Assembly (NCBI GenBank): GCA_032164245.1
Contig: JAVMKO010000147.1
Span: 434,001-498,000, forward strand
Source of the DNA: Sternotherus odoratus
Taxonomy: Eukaryota > Chordata > Testudines > Kinosternidae
Length of the DNA stretch: 64,000 nucleotides
Direction of reading: 5' to 3'
Notes under the pieces: generated by a model
Seen by the model: only the letters and a program-made list of their open reading frames with translations
Database searches by the model: none
What the model was told of the DNA's origin: nothing
Program-made: the position numbers and the translations under genes
Shown here: positions 43,131-63,799 of the stretch, in pieces
How positions within the stretch are numbered: the first letter of the stretch is position 1
Layout: each line of letters starts with the position of its first letter

Positions 43131-46100
43131 ATGGGGGACGAACAGCGGGGGACGCAGAGCCATGAAGACGTCGAGGTGAGTCAACCTGAATACGGAGCAT
43201 TTTAACCCCTTTCCTGTCCGATGGTCCTGGGGGCGGGGGGGTCTCTGGAGGGGGGAGTCAGGGGATGGGGGGGTTGGGTAGGGGAGGGGTCCTGGGGCAG
43301 GGGGGTCTCTGGAGGGGGGAGTCAGGGGACGGGGGGTTGGGGAGGGGAGGGGGATCTCTGGAGGGAGTAGTCAGGGGAGGGTGGGGTTGGGTAGGGGAGG
43401 GGGTCCTGGGGCGGAGGGGTCTCTGGAGGGAGTAGTCAGGGGACGGGGGGGGGGGGTGGGTAGGGGAGGGGTCCTGGGGCAGGGGGGTCTCTGGAGGGAG
43501 TAGTCAGGGGACGGGGGGGTTGGGTAGGGGAGGGGGTCCTGGGGTGGAGGGGTCTCTGGAGGGAGTAGTCAGGGGACGGGGGGGTTGGGTAGGGGAGGGG
43601 GTCCTGGGGCGGGGGGGTCTCTGGAGGGGGTAGTCAGGGGACGGGGGGGTTGGGTAGGGAGGGGGCCCTGGGGGCGGAGATTTATAGAATCTCTTATCTA
43701 AAGACTGATAAATGTGTTTTATTTTTTCAGGAGACTCTGCCAGCGATGCAGGTATAGTAAGGATTACATTGAAATATAAATAGCTCTTAAAAATACCTGT
43801 CAGCAGTTAAAATTAAATTCATTGTAGTAGTATTAATTTTTTACAGGTTTAATAGTGTATTTTTCATACTTTCACCAGTATACATTAAAGAACGGTTAAT
43901 TTATAAACAAAAATGAAATTTAAATGACTTCTCTTTTCACACTTTTAAATACATTTTTCTTCAAGTAGTTTAATATATTTGAGAATAAGCAGACAGGTGG
44001 AACTTGCCTTGCAAAATACTGTAGGTAGCTATTTCACCATCTGCTTCAATGGTATTTCCATTTTCCACTCTCCAAATATCAGTACATTTATGTGTTTAGG
44101 ACTTCAATTTATGTTAAAGGTGATCTGAAAAATTTACTTCCCCAAGTAGCATGGGATGGGTCATTCTGTTAGTAACTGACTGTAAATATGCCTTTTAGAA
44201 AAATGAAGTATAGAAAGTCATTGGCATTTTGCTGTGATGTTCAACAATCTGTTATGCTGCGATGTGCAGCTACCATTTCCCCCTGTTGCACTTAGGAGCC
44301 CAGAAGAGTTCACTAAAGTGAAGTTTTATAGGTAGTATGGTTTTCATCTAAAGCAGTGGTCCCCAACCCCCGGTCCGCGGACCGGTACCGGTCCGTGGAG
44401 CATTTGGTACCGGTCCGCGGCCGCGTTCCCCTCCGGCCCGCCCCTTCCGCTTCCGGCCGCTTTCCTTTCCGCTTCCGGCCCCGCTTTCCCTTCCGGTGCG
44501 GCAAGAGTTCCGCATTTTTCTGCTTTTCCGCCGTTTTCCTGCGGCTTTTCGGCGGACATGCAAGGTCCCGCCGCTCCGACAAATAAAAAAGCCACTGATT
44601 TCTGCAGGTTTTCGGCGGGCATACAACGGTCCGCCGCACCGCACAGAGCCCCCGGGCCGCAAGCAGTACTCGGCCGCGTTGACCGGTCCGCGTTCACCAA
44701 AAGGTTGGAGACCACTGATCTAAAGGTTAAATAATATTTTAAAGACTTTAACTGCTCCATATAATTGCCATACCATTTTCCTGGCTACTTTTAGCCCAAC
44801 TCTGTACTCCAGTAGCTGTTATATCAAAGAAGGATGCATTTTGAGATATCTGGTTTCCCTCTGTTGCTAACTTGAGTACAGCTGATTTTGTTTTAAAAGC
44901 TAAATTCAGCTGCATTCCACTGAATTTTAAAGTCTTGCAGGGAACCTTTTAATATGAGTTGGGTGTGCGTGGGGGCCAGGAAAGACCATGCATACACTTC
45001 CCCCCGAAGTTAGAAGAAAACCACAGTGCCAAGGGGTGGCTTTACAGTATAAATAGTAAGACTGTGCTATTAATAAGCCAAATAGAACACATTCAAAAGA
45101 AAAAGGCCTGACCGTCACACTGATCATAACAAAGCACTCGGAGTTAAGGCTGCCAAATAGTCCTTAATTCAATCTCATTTAGTCTAAACCTTCTCTAAAA
45201 CTCCAGCACTGTAGTATCGAAGTGTGCGAGTGTGCAGTCTCTCAAACAGTGGATCTTAATGCATCCTGTCATATGCTTTACTAAGAAATTACTTCCTACT
45301 TTCCTAAGCAATCTGTGATGTTCCCCAAAGTAGGAGTGGTTACATCATTCATGTGGGATAGAGAAATAGGATCCCGATTTTATAGATGAGGAAACTGAGA
45401 AACCAGAAGGCAGACATGATTTGCAAGGGCCACACACAGGCTGACTCCCCGGTGCCCCTCGCCTGGCCCGGTCTGGCCTCCTCATCCTCCCCTTGGCCCC
45501 ATGCCCACCCCCCTCTGTGCCCCTGGGGGCTGGTGGGTTAGAGCAAGGGGGGGCTAGGAGCCCGGACTCCTGGGTTCTATCCCCGTCTCGGGGAGGGGAG
45601 TGGGGGCTGGTGGGTTAGAGCAGGGGGGACTGGGAGCCAGGACTCCTGGGTTCTCTCCCTGGCTCTGGAAGGCGAGTGGGGGGCTGGAGGTCACCCAGGT
45701 CCTTTCTCTTCCCAGGAGGCCGTGCAGCGGGAGGCTGGCCCCACAAGGCCCCAGTGGACGAGAGGCAGAACATCCATACCACTGGCACACCAATCAACTG
45801 TATGGCTCAGACACAGAGCAAAAAACTACCAGCACCAGATTCAGGTGCTTGAAGAAAGGCAAAGGTACCTCCCCCAGCACCCCGCCACCCCCAGATCCCT
45901 CCCCCACCGGGGGGCCGCACCTGCAGCTCACCCCGGCCCTCCTCTCGCCACAGGAATGAGCTGCTCAAGTTGGAAACAGAATATGAGTTAAACCGACTCA
46001 AAATGATATCAGGCCACAGGGAAGAGAAGGAGAAACTCGTGCAGCAGCACGAAAGGAGGTACCAGGTGTCCCGGGGACTCCTCGCCCGGCGCCGAGATGC

Positions 46101-47015
46101 GCCCACCTCTGGGGCGGGGCGGCGGGTGACCTAGGGACCCGGCGCCGAGATGCGCCCACCTCTGGGGCGGGGCGGCGGGTTCCCCAGGCCAGGCTACCCC
46201 CCACCGTGGAGCTCTGACACCCCCCCTTCTCCGCAGGTTGGCGGTGGATTGCGAGAGGAAGGCTGCCCAATCTTTTCAAGAGATGCGATTTTGGAAAACT
46301 GTAGGAGAGAGCTGCCAGCTGGAGGCCCAGCGGCGGAAAATAGTGCCCCTGATGCCAGGCTCGAATGCCAGCCCCCACCAGGTGAGTGCCGGGGGAACCC
46401 AGGAGTCCTGGCTGCCCACCACCCTGCTCTAACCACTATCCCCCACTCCCCTCCCAGAGCCGGGGAGAGAACCCAGGCGTCCTGGCTCCCAGCCCCCCCT
46501 GCTCCAACCACTAGCCCCCACCTCCCTCCCAGAGCCGGGGAGAGAACCCAGGCGTCCTGGCTCCCAGCTCCCCCTGCTCCAACCACTAGCCCCCACCTCC
46601 CTCCCAGAGCCGGGGAGAGAACCCAGGCGTCCTGGCTCCCAGCCTCCCCTGCTCCAACCACTAGCCCCCACTCCCTTCCCAGAACCGGGGAGAGAACCCA
46701 GGCGTCCTGGCTCCCAGCCTCCCCTGCTCCAACCACTAGCCCCCACTCCCTTCCCAGAGCCGGGGAGAGAACCCAGGCGTCCTGGCTCCCAGCCCCCCTG
46801 CTCCAACCACTAGCCCCCACCTCCCTCCCAGAGCCAAGGAGGGAACCCAGGCGTCCTGGCTCCAAGCCCCCCCTGCTCCAACCACTAGCCCCCACTCTGA
46901 CTCAGTTTCCCTCTGTGTCCAGGGGGCGGGGGCGGGGCCTGTCTCCAACAACTCGAAATTCGAAACCGCTGCCGATCGCTCACTGGGCCGGCAGTTAAGC
47001 GGAGGGCGGGGCTAG
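43131..47015 (+). CDS. unrecognised small coiled-coil protein, six exons predicted
   Basis: Exons: 43131-43175 (MGDEQRGTQSHEDVE, donor gaggtgagt), 43731-43751 (ETLPAMQ), 45716-45864, 45954-46058, 46237-46381 and, less surely, 46923-47015 ending TAG. All five junctions agree in phase (0, 0, 2, 2, 0), which is hard to obtain by chance. Exons 3-5 encode a charged helical stretch (KNYQHQIQVLEERQR, NELLKLETEYELNRLKMISG, REEKEKLVQQHERR, KAAQSFQEM) typical of a coiled coil; total about 185 residues. There is no signal peptide or membrane segment. The gene starts at a CpG-island promoter shared with the KRAB gene at 53 kb. I do not recognise the family and assign no function. Confidence 0.6.
43205..43675. 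repeat. 64-bp G-rich minisatellite in intron 1
   Basis: About seven units of 'ggggtctctggagggagtag' then 'tcaggggacgggggggttgg'. G runs at regular spacing give quadruplex potential in the transcript and DNA. Confidence 0.85.
44354..44717. mobile_element. hAT MITE with perfect 8-bp target duplication
   Basis: Ends cagtggtccccaaccccc and aaaggttggagaccactg. Flanks atctaaag at 44346-44353 and 44718-44725 are identical. The interior is CpG-rich with repeated 'ccggtccg'. It lies in intron 2 of the coiled-coil gene. Confidence 0.92.
45355..45432 (-). mobile_element. MIR SINE remnant
   Basis: The minus strand reads 'ctggtttctcagtttcctca' then 'tctataaaatcgggat', the MIR core, within intron 2 of the coiled-coil gene. 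Confidence 0.65.
45520..45690. repeat. dispersed 75-bp repeat, two copies
   Basis: Units 'gggctggtgggttagagca' and 'gccaggactcctgggttct', opposite in orientation to the arrays at 7.2 and 46.4 kb. They lie immediately upstream of exon 3 of the coiled-coil gene. Confidence 0.75.
46385..46910. repeat. 73-bp tandem array in last intron
   Basis: About seven near-identical units (ctgctccaaccactagcccc, then gagccggggagagaaccc, then aggcgtcctggctcccagc) fill the last intron of the coiled-coil gene. Long frames over it are repeat products. Confidence 0.88.
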
Positions 47016-47047
47016 AGTCAGCCGGCCACGGCCCCTCCCGCTCTGCC

Positions 47048-47857
47048 ATTGGCCGCCGCATCCCGAAGGATCCGGCTCCGCTTTGCTATTGGCCACCACG
47101 CCCGCCCTGTTGGTGGCAGCCTACACTGTCAGTCCCCGCCCTCCACCCTGCCATTGGACGCCGACCCGGCTGACCGCGCCCCCCTATGGTTCCCATTGGC
47201 AACCGTGCTCGTCCCTCCAACCATCCCATTGGACGCCGCGCCCAGCCCCTTCCATATGATAATACACCCTCTCATTGGTTCGCACACATGCCCGTCTCCT
47301 GCTGCTCGTTCGCTATTGGCTTCTGGGGCCTGGCCGCTCTCCCATTGGCTCTGCCATGCCCCGTGTCCCCTCGCCGACGAACACACCCCCTGGACTAGCG
47401 CCCCGCGCCGCGGCTGTGCTCGCGTCTTGGGGAGTGGGGCGGGGCTCGCGCCTGCGCCGTTAGGGTTAAAACAAACGGAGGCTCTTGTCAATCACTCCGG
47501 GCGGCGGCCAATCAGAGAAGGGAGGCGTGGTACCCCCGCCATTTTGTGAGGGGTCCCAGCTTCTGCCCAGGAACAGAGGGCGGCGCCCAGCCAATCACGA
47601 AAGAAGCTGAGGACGAGCCCAGCCAATCACGGAAGGGGGGGCGGGCAGTCAGCTACTGGAGGGAGGGTTAGGGGAGACTCCCAGCCAATAAGGGGTAATA
47701 AGATGCACCCCCCCTTCCCCTCAGCCAATGAGAGTGAAGAGATGTGGTGTCCAGCCAATCATTAGGGAGCAAAAGAAAAAAAGGCTCCAGCCAATCACAA
47801 GCAAGGGAGCAGGCTGAGTCCCACCCAGGGAAGAGCTGTCAGCAGGCCCCAGCCAAT
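47048..47857. promoter_or_regulatory. bipartite array of 16 CCAAT boxes
   Basis: Eight ATTGG (CCAAT on the minus strand) start at 47048, 47088, 47153, 47195, 47228, 47274, 47315 and 47344. Eight CCAAT on the plus strand start at 47508, 47591, 47623, 47685, 47725, 47755, 47791 and 47853, mostly as agCCAATca. The orientation is uniform within each half and flips in the centre. The 160-base centre holds a GC box (ggggcgggg), NRF1-like gcgcctgcgcc and many CpGs. CCAAT is the NF-Y core, and the agCCAATca context matches its preference. Flanking bases differ between sites, so this is not a simple recent tandem repeat. Likely a strong or bidirectional NF-Y-dependent promoter; the target gene is unknown. 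Confidence 0.7.
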
Positions 47858-48112
47858 CAGAGCAGCGAGGATGGAGCTGGTCCCACCCCTTTGGAGACCC
47901 TCACCTTGGCACAAGGACGGAAGGGCGGGAATGGGCCTGGGCTGGGGGGACTGAGGCACAGCTGGAGTGGGGGGGAGGAGCTAATAGCCGGCAGCTGGAC
48001 CTGGGGCTTCCGGCCTTCGCCCACATCCAGTGGCGAGGAGTTCCGCAGGTTAACCGTGCGCTCAGTACGCACCCAGCCAGCGGGTGACCCCGGCTCGCCG
48101 CGTGTCATGCGA

Positions 48113-48228
48113 CGGGCCACCAGATGTCCCAGTTTTATAAGGACAGTCCCAATTCGGGGGTCTTTTTTATATAGGATCCTATTACCCCCCCCTATCCCGA
48201 TTTTTCACTTGCTGTCTGGTCACCCTAG
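48113..48228. mobile_element. hAT MITE (same family as 41304-41425), 116 bp
   Basis: Starts cgggccaccagatgtccc, has 'ggatcctattaccccccc' and ends tgtctggtcaccctag. Flanks tcatgcga (48105-48112) and tcgtgcga (48229-48236) match at 7 of 8. Confidence 0.82.
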
Positions 48229-48469
48229 TCGTGCGAAAGACCGAGGAGTGCGCTCACTGGGATTGTACCAATTTTGCTCCATCCGTCATCTCTTTTCCAG
48301 GCCAAACAACCTCCCCCGCCCCCCATCCTTTTACCCGGCTCGTCTCCCTGGTGTGGTGGGACTGACCCAGCGACACGGCTGTTGTGTTCTTCACATCTCC
48401 GGTGGTTTATGTGATGCCGCAAATGTGCCTCTAATGTCATTCACCTCTATTGCACGTGACAGAGGGTGA

Positions 48470-49200
48470 CTGTAACATGGTCGCCCACTACAGCAGGGGG
48501 GTAGATCGTGACTGTAACGTGATAACATTTACACTGGGATAGACTGTGACTGTAACGTTATTGCAACAGGATAGGTTGTGACTGAAACCTTACAGTGTTT
48601 TCTCCCCACTACTGCAAGCAGGTAGATTATGACTGTAACATTACAATGCTGTCCCCAACTCCACCCCGTTATTGCAAGGGTTGTGAGTGTGACATTATGT
48701 TGTCTGCTGCTGTTGCAAAGGAATAGATTGTAACTTTCACTTTGTCCCCCACCGCCATCCCCTCTCCCCTGCTACTGTAAGGGAACCGATTGTGATAGTA
48801 AGTGTTGTCCTCCGCTAATGCAAGAGAATAGATAGTGACTGTAACATTAAAACGTTGTCCCCCGCTGTTGCAAAGGAATAGATTGTGAATGTAACTTTGT
48901 CCTCCTGCCCCCACTAGTGCAAAGGAATGGATGTGACTGTATCCTCCCCTCCAAGCTATTACAAGGGAATAAATAGTGACTGTAGTGTTACAACGCTGTC
49001 CCCTGCTATTGCAAAGGAATAGATTGACTGTAATGTTACAACTTTGCCCCCTCCCCACTATTACAAGGGAATAGATTGGGGCTGTAACTTTGTTTCCGCT
49101 CTCCCTGCTAATAATAGAGGGGAATCGATTAGGACTGTAATGTTACTTTACCGACCCCCCCCCCCGAGATTGTGGGTGTAATGATATAACGCTGCCCCCT
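48470..49200. repeat. degenerate minisatellite, about 60-bp unit
   Basis: About twelve diverged units of 'gggaatagattgtgactgta' followed by 'cattacaacgttgtccccc'. Confidence 0.75.
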
Positions 49201-49770
49201 CGTGTTACAACTACAAGACAGGCCGTATACAAACTCACTAGTCTTAAACAGCACAACTAACCCCCCCAACAGTCGCTCAGTGGACCCCAGAAAGTCCCCA
49301 TCACCGCGAAAACCCCCCGTGAGGCTCAGAAACGAGCGAACCGCGATGTTCCGCTCCGCGAAGACTATAATGACACCTCACGCGCCCCACCCCCGTAAAA
49401 AAAAAAAAAAAAAAGAGATCAGGGTGTACCTCACTGACAACACCAACTGTAGCGAGCCGCCAGGACCCACCGCCGGCCACACCTGCCTTGCTCAGGGCGA
49501 ACGCCGCACGCCCAGCCCCGGGGAGACCCCGCCCCCCGCTGCCGTCCCTGCTCCCGACCCCCTCGCACCCCGGGGCTTCGGTCGGAGCCCCGGGTGGCAA
49601 ACATCTGCTCCTGACTGCCCCCGCTCTCTTTCCTCCCACAATGCCCCGCGGCGTATATTTGCATATGCCACGCACGCCGGTTGCGACCGTAACCCTCAGA
49701 AAAGAGGGGCATGAGGCTTTTTGTAACGGGGTGTCAGGGCTGTGACCTAATAACAACAAAGACAGGCAAG
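49200..49770. other. no gene recognised; poly-A run
   Basis: An 18-base A run is at 49397-49414. The sequence becomes CpG-rich from 49500 toward the promoter at 49.9 kb. No exon is supported. Confidence 0.4.
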
Positions 49771-49771
49771 G

Positions 49772-49802
<31 letters not shown>

Positions 49803-49821
49803 TGTGTATGTGTGTGTGTGT
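49772..49821. repeat. (TG)n microsatellite
   Basis: Fifty bases of TG with two TATG interruptions, followed by the module shared with 1432-1478. Confidence 0.95.
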
Positions 49822-49899
49822 CCCCAACGTTGGTCCTTCTGCTTTGCAGCCCCTCACAACCTTCCATGCCTCCCCCAAAAGCCCCCCCTTTCCCCCCAG

Positions 49900-50700
49900 C
49901 TGGCCCCTCCCGCCCAAACAGCCCCCTCCTCCTCCTCTCCCCCGCCCCTTTCCCCGGGTCCCCCCGCCCGGTCTCACTTCTCCCCCCGCCCCGCCCCGCC
50001 CCGCGCAAGGACCCCGGGGGTCTGGTCCCCTCCCCCCCCCCCAGGGCAGAGCCGGGCCGGGCGGGGGGGTCGTTGGTCTCCCGAGGGGACAGCAGCTCCG
50101 ACCCCCCCCTCGCGGGCGGGGCCCCCCCGGGAGCAGATCCCGGCGCTGCGAGATGCCGGGTCCCCGGACACTGGGGCGGAGTCACCGCCCCGCCCCCAGC
50201 CCCGCCCCCCGGGCTCGCGCCGCTACCTGGAGGCTCCAACGGCCCCGCACTGCCCGGCTCCTCGCTCCCCCTCCCGCTCAACGTCACTTCCGGTCCTGGG
50301 AGAGTCAGGGACTACATCTCCCAGCCTGCCCCGGGGGCGCTTCCGCCTTCTCCAGCCCAGCGCGGGAGGCTCCAGTATCACTGCGCATGCTCCATTAGCA
50401 CGCGGTACAGGTAACGGTTCCCTGCGGCTTCCCTGATCTGTGCTGGGGAAAAGACCGTTATTAACCCCTCCGCGCCCGGCCGCACCAGCGAGTGAGAGAC
50501 CGGGGGGGGGGCGGGAAAGTGACTCTTGGCCCCGCGAACCGGGGAGAAGCCTCGGAGCTGGCTCAGCCCCAGTGGATCCGGCCCCGCGGGGATGGGGGGG
50601 CAGAGACTGGGGCGGGCAGGGGGAGAAGCCGGAGTTGTGGGGGGGGGGAAGGTCAGTGGGACGCGGGGGGTTGAACGGTCTCTGTGCAGCAGGAAATCCC
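49900..50700 (+). promoter_or_regulatory. CpG-island promoter with ZNF143-type motif (copy 2)
   Basis: Homologous to 42.4-43.1 kb. It has acgtcacttccggt (CRE half-site plus ETS core) and actacatctcccagcctgc at 50311-50329, a good ZNF143/THAP11 motif. It probably drives the KRAB gene whose first coding exon lies at 53.3 kb; the noncoding first exon and its donor were not pinned down. Confidence 0.75.
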
Positions 50701-52680
50701 CGGGGGGGGAGGGGAGTGGCTCCCAGACCGCAGTTCCCAGCCCCCTGCGCATCCCCCACTGCTGCCCCCTCCCCTCCCCCAGGGAACCTGCCAGCTCCCC
50801 CTCCCCCACCCTCTTAACACAGCTCCCCAAAGGGCTCCCTGCCCCCCATGTGAACGGTGGCACTGGGGGGAACTGTGGATGTGCTGGACAGTCCGATAAA
50901 ATCCAGTCACATCGTCTCTCTTTTCTACAAAGAAAATCTCAGATTTACACCTTTTTGCACATTTACACCTTTTCTCACATTCTTGAACATGGAGATAAAA
51001 TATTGGCGAATGTTGCCCATTTCCTCTCTATTCATTTATCAAATATTCATCTGAAACACTCCGATTTTACCTCCTATCAACAACAGATAGAAAATCCCTC
51101 TGATTTTCAACTTTCCTCTCTATAATTTACAAAAATGGATCCAAAATCCCTCAGATTTCCACCCTTTTTTCATTTCTGAACATAGATCTCCAAGGTCAGG
51201 TTTTGCCTCCCTCTATGTCACTCTGAGCTATCAGTTAAGAATCCTGTTGGGTTTGGGGCTGTTCCCCATGTTTCTAAATCCCAGCAACTTCTCCATCCTT
51301 GGAGGGAACCTGTTGCCCTGAGTCCTTCTCCGTCCTGGAGGTCGAAGGGGGTTAAATTTCCCAGGGATCATCTTTCCCCTCTCCTTTGAGGATCATTTCT
51401 TCCCACCTTCATCTTAGTTAAAATGATTGCTGAAGAAAGAGACCAGCCACATATTTAATGTTCATCAAAGTCAAAGGCCTCTCCATGTTTGGGGGATCAG
51501 TGGTCCCCAACTGGTAATGGGAGAGTTGGCTGGACCCTTTACTTTTCTCCATCTGGCACAGGATGAGGAGGTGGCTCTGAGTGCAGCCTGGGTCTAGACG
51601 TATCCCATGCCCCATGACTAATAGTCTCCATGAGGGGTTGCTTCCCACAGTGCAAAGATGTAGCCACCTCTGGGGTGGATCCATGGTGGCCATTATTTGC
51701 TAGTGACAGGGCATGGAAATGTCTTGCCTACTTTGCCCCTCCAGGCCTTCCAGTCTCCTGTTCAAGAGGCATCCCCCAGGGCTCCCTCTGCCTGTGTGAC
51801 AGGCCAGCAGGGGACAGTGAAAACTTTCTTGCCACTTATCAGACACTGTGAAGTAACACTGTTCCTTGGCCGTGCAATCAGGGGATTGCAGCTGGAGCTG
51901 AAGGGACATGGTGGTAGGGGGAGGCCTCTGGGTGGCTGGGCGGGGGGTACATTATCAGATTGGTGGGTTATGGAGCTTTGAAGTGTTGGGTGGTTGTCAT
52001 GTGCCCAGCCTTGAGGCTCTTTGTCCTAGAGCTGGGTATCTCTGGTGGCCTGTTAGCTGTAGAACAGGGGGGTGGGTATCTCTTGGGGAGGCAGGACAGG
52101 GGGTTAGGGGGAGCCTGCTGCTTTTTTACAGGCTCGATCTAGGTCCCCCTGTAGACTCCTGGGATCACTGCCATGCCCAGTGCACAGAGTGTTGGGAGGA
52201 AATCCCCTGTGCTAGCCCAGGGGGTGTCAAGCAACCAGTGTGAGGGGTTCCTCTGTAAAGCATCGGGATCCGGCAGGACGGAGGAGGGAGTCCAGGCAAA
52301 CACCATGGCATGTCCTGCTAGAGGGCAGGTGGGGGTCCTAGGAAGGCAGTCGGGGGATCCCAGCCACGCCCAGTCACCATGATCACTTTCTATCCACTTC
52401 TCAAACACTGTGAGGTGAAATCACAGAGTTTGCTTTTATCCTCTTTGGAAATCTGCATGAACTTCTGGTTCTGTAAGGAAAATTTGTGACCCGAGTCCCT
52501 GTCCTAGTTCTGGGGGGTGAGGGAGGTGGGAAGGGGGTTAGCACTGCCTCACAATGGTTTCTTCCACAGCATTCTGGACTCATTCTTTCAGAAATCTGTT
52601 TTCACTGAGACCATAGTCACTGCATGGAAAGACAAAGAGTGACTCCAGAAGGGCGGTGGGGCAAATAAGATCAGCAATTC
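50700..52680. other. no gene recognised; presumed first intron of the KRAB gene
   Basis: Sequence of ordinary composition with no splice-bounded protein-like frame. Confidence 0.4.
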
Positions 52681-52915
52681 TCCTTGGGAGGAGGGTCTCT
52701 TACTAGCTAGCTGCTCTCCCCAGAGAGCCAGAGGAGGGAGGGTTGCTTAAATGCTCTGTCCCTTTCTGCTCAGGATATTGGGGTTCAGCTTCCTGGGTCC
52801 AATGCTGAAGCCTCCATTGTGATGCGGGAGATCAGGCTTAGCAGATGCTGCTCCCCCAGCGAGGTTCTGTGCTGGGAAGTGACCTTAATTAAACCTTCTT
52901 CTCTGCCTGGTCCAT
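52680..52915 (+). repeat. duplicated block, partner at 22790-23030
   Basis: Same ordered landmarks as the partner ('ctcaggatattggggttca', 'gtgctgggaagtgacctt', 'cttctctgcctgg'). It precedes the KRAB gene's first coding exon by about 350 bases. Confidence 0.7.
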
Positions 52916-53269
52916 GAGAACAAGAAAAGGAGCAGACAGGAAAATCCAGTTTCTGACTCCAAATACCTCCTGCTGGGGTGTGGCTGCTGTGGGGTCAGTG
53001 TCCAAGGGAATCACCTAAAAGGACTCCTTTGGTTTGTCACCTGAGGAGGGGATGAAGAAGGAGAAGGGAGGTTAAAAATGTGTCTGTGGGCTTAGCCTGG
53101 CAGAAGGGGCCAGGTCTACACTGTAATAAAGACATCGAGCATCTTTCCAAGATGGCAGAATCTGATGTCTGTCTGCAGAGAAAGACAATTCCCCCAGGCT
53201 CATGTGAAATTAACTAAAGCCTGTTTTGAAACCTGCACAATTACCTTTCTCACCCTCCCAGGCTGCAGA

Positions 53270-62944
<9,675 letters not shown>

Positions 62945-63199
62945 AACAAGAGGATTCTTCCCACTCTGCATTGAAATAATACACACGTTGTCTTTTATTT
63001 GAGGGATCTGTAGAAGAAGTTGTAGTATCTGCAGTGGCCACACTGGGGTGACGTCACTCACCAAAAGCTGTCACACCGTGCATGCGTAACGACCCACCAG
63101 GTCTAGTAGTATCATGTGCACTACTTTTCACACCTTGTCACTAGGCGGGTGCACATAAACGCCCCCGTGGGCACCATGGCACCTGTGGGCACCACGTGG

Positions 63200-63792
<593 letters not shown>

Positions 63793-63799
63793 AGAAATG

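Noticed and set aside
46385..46910. Coding continuation of the coiled-coil gene through the tandem array
   Set aside because: A good donor closes the exon at 46381, and the array is a known dispersed repeat with no change in codon pattern.
49776..50436. Proline-rich frames over the promoter CpG island, some starting in the (TG)n tract
   Set aside because: They begin in simple repeat and follow CpG-island composition; they are not bounded by splice sites that give a product.
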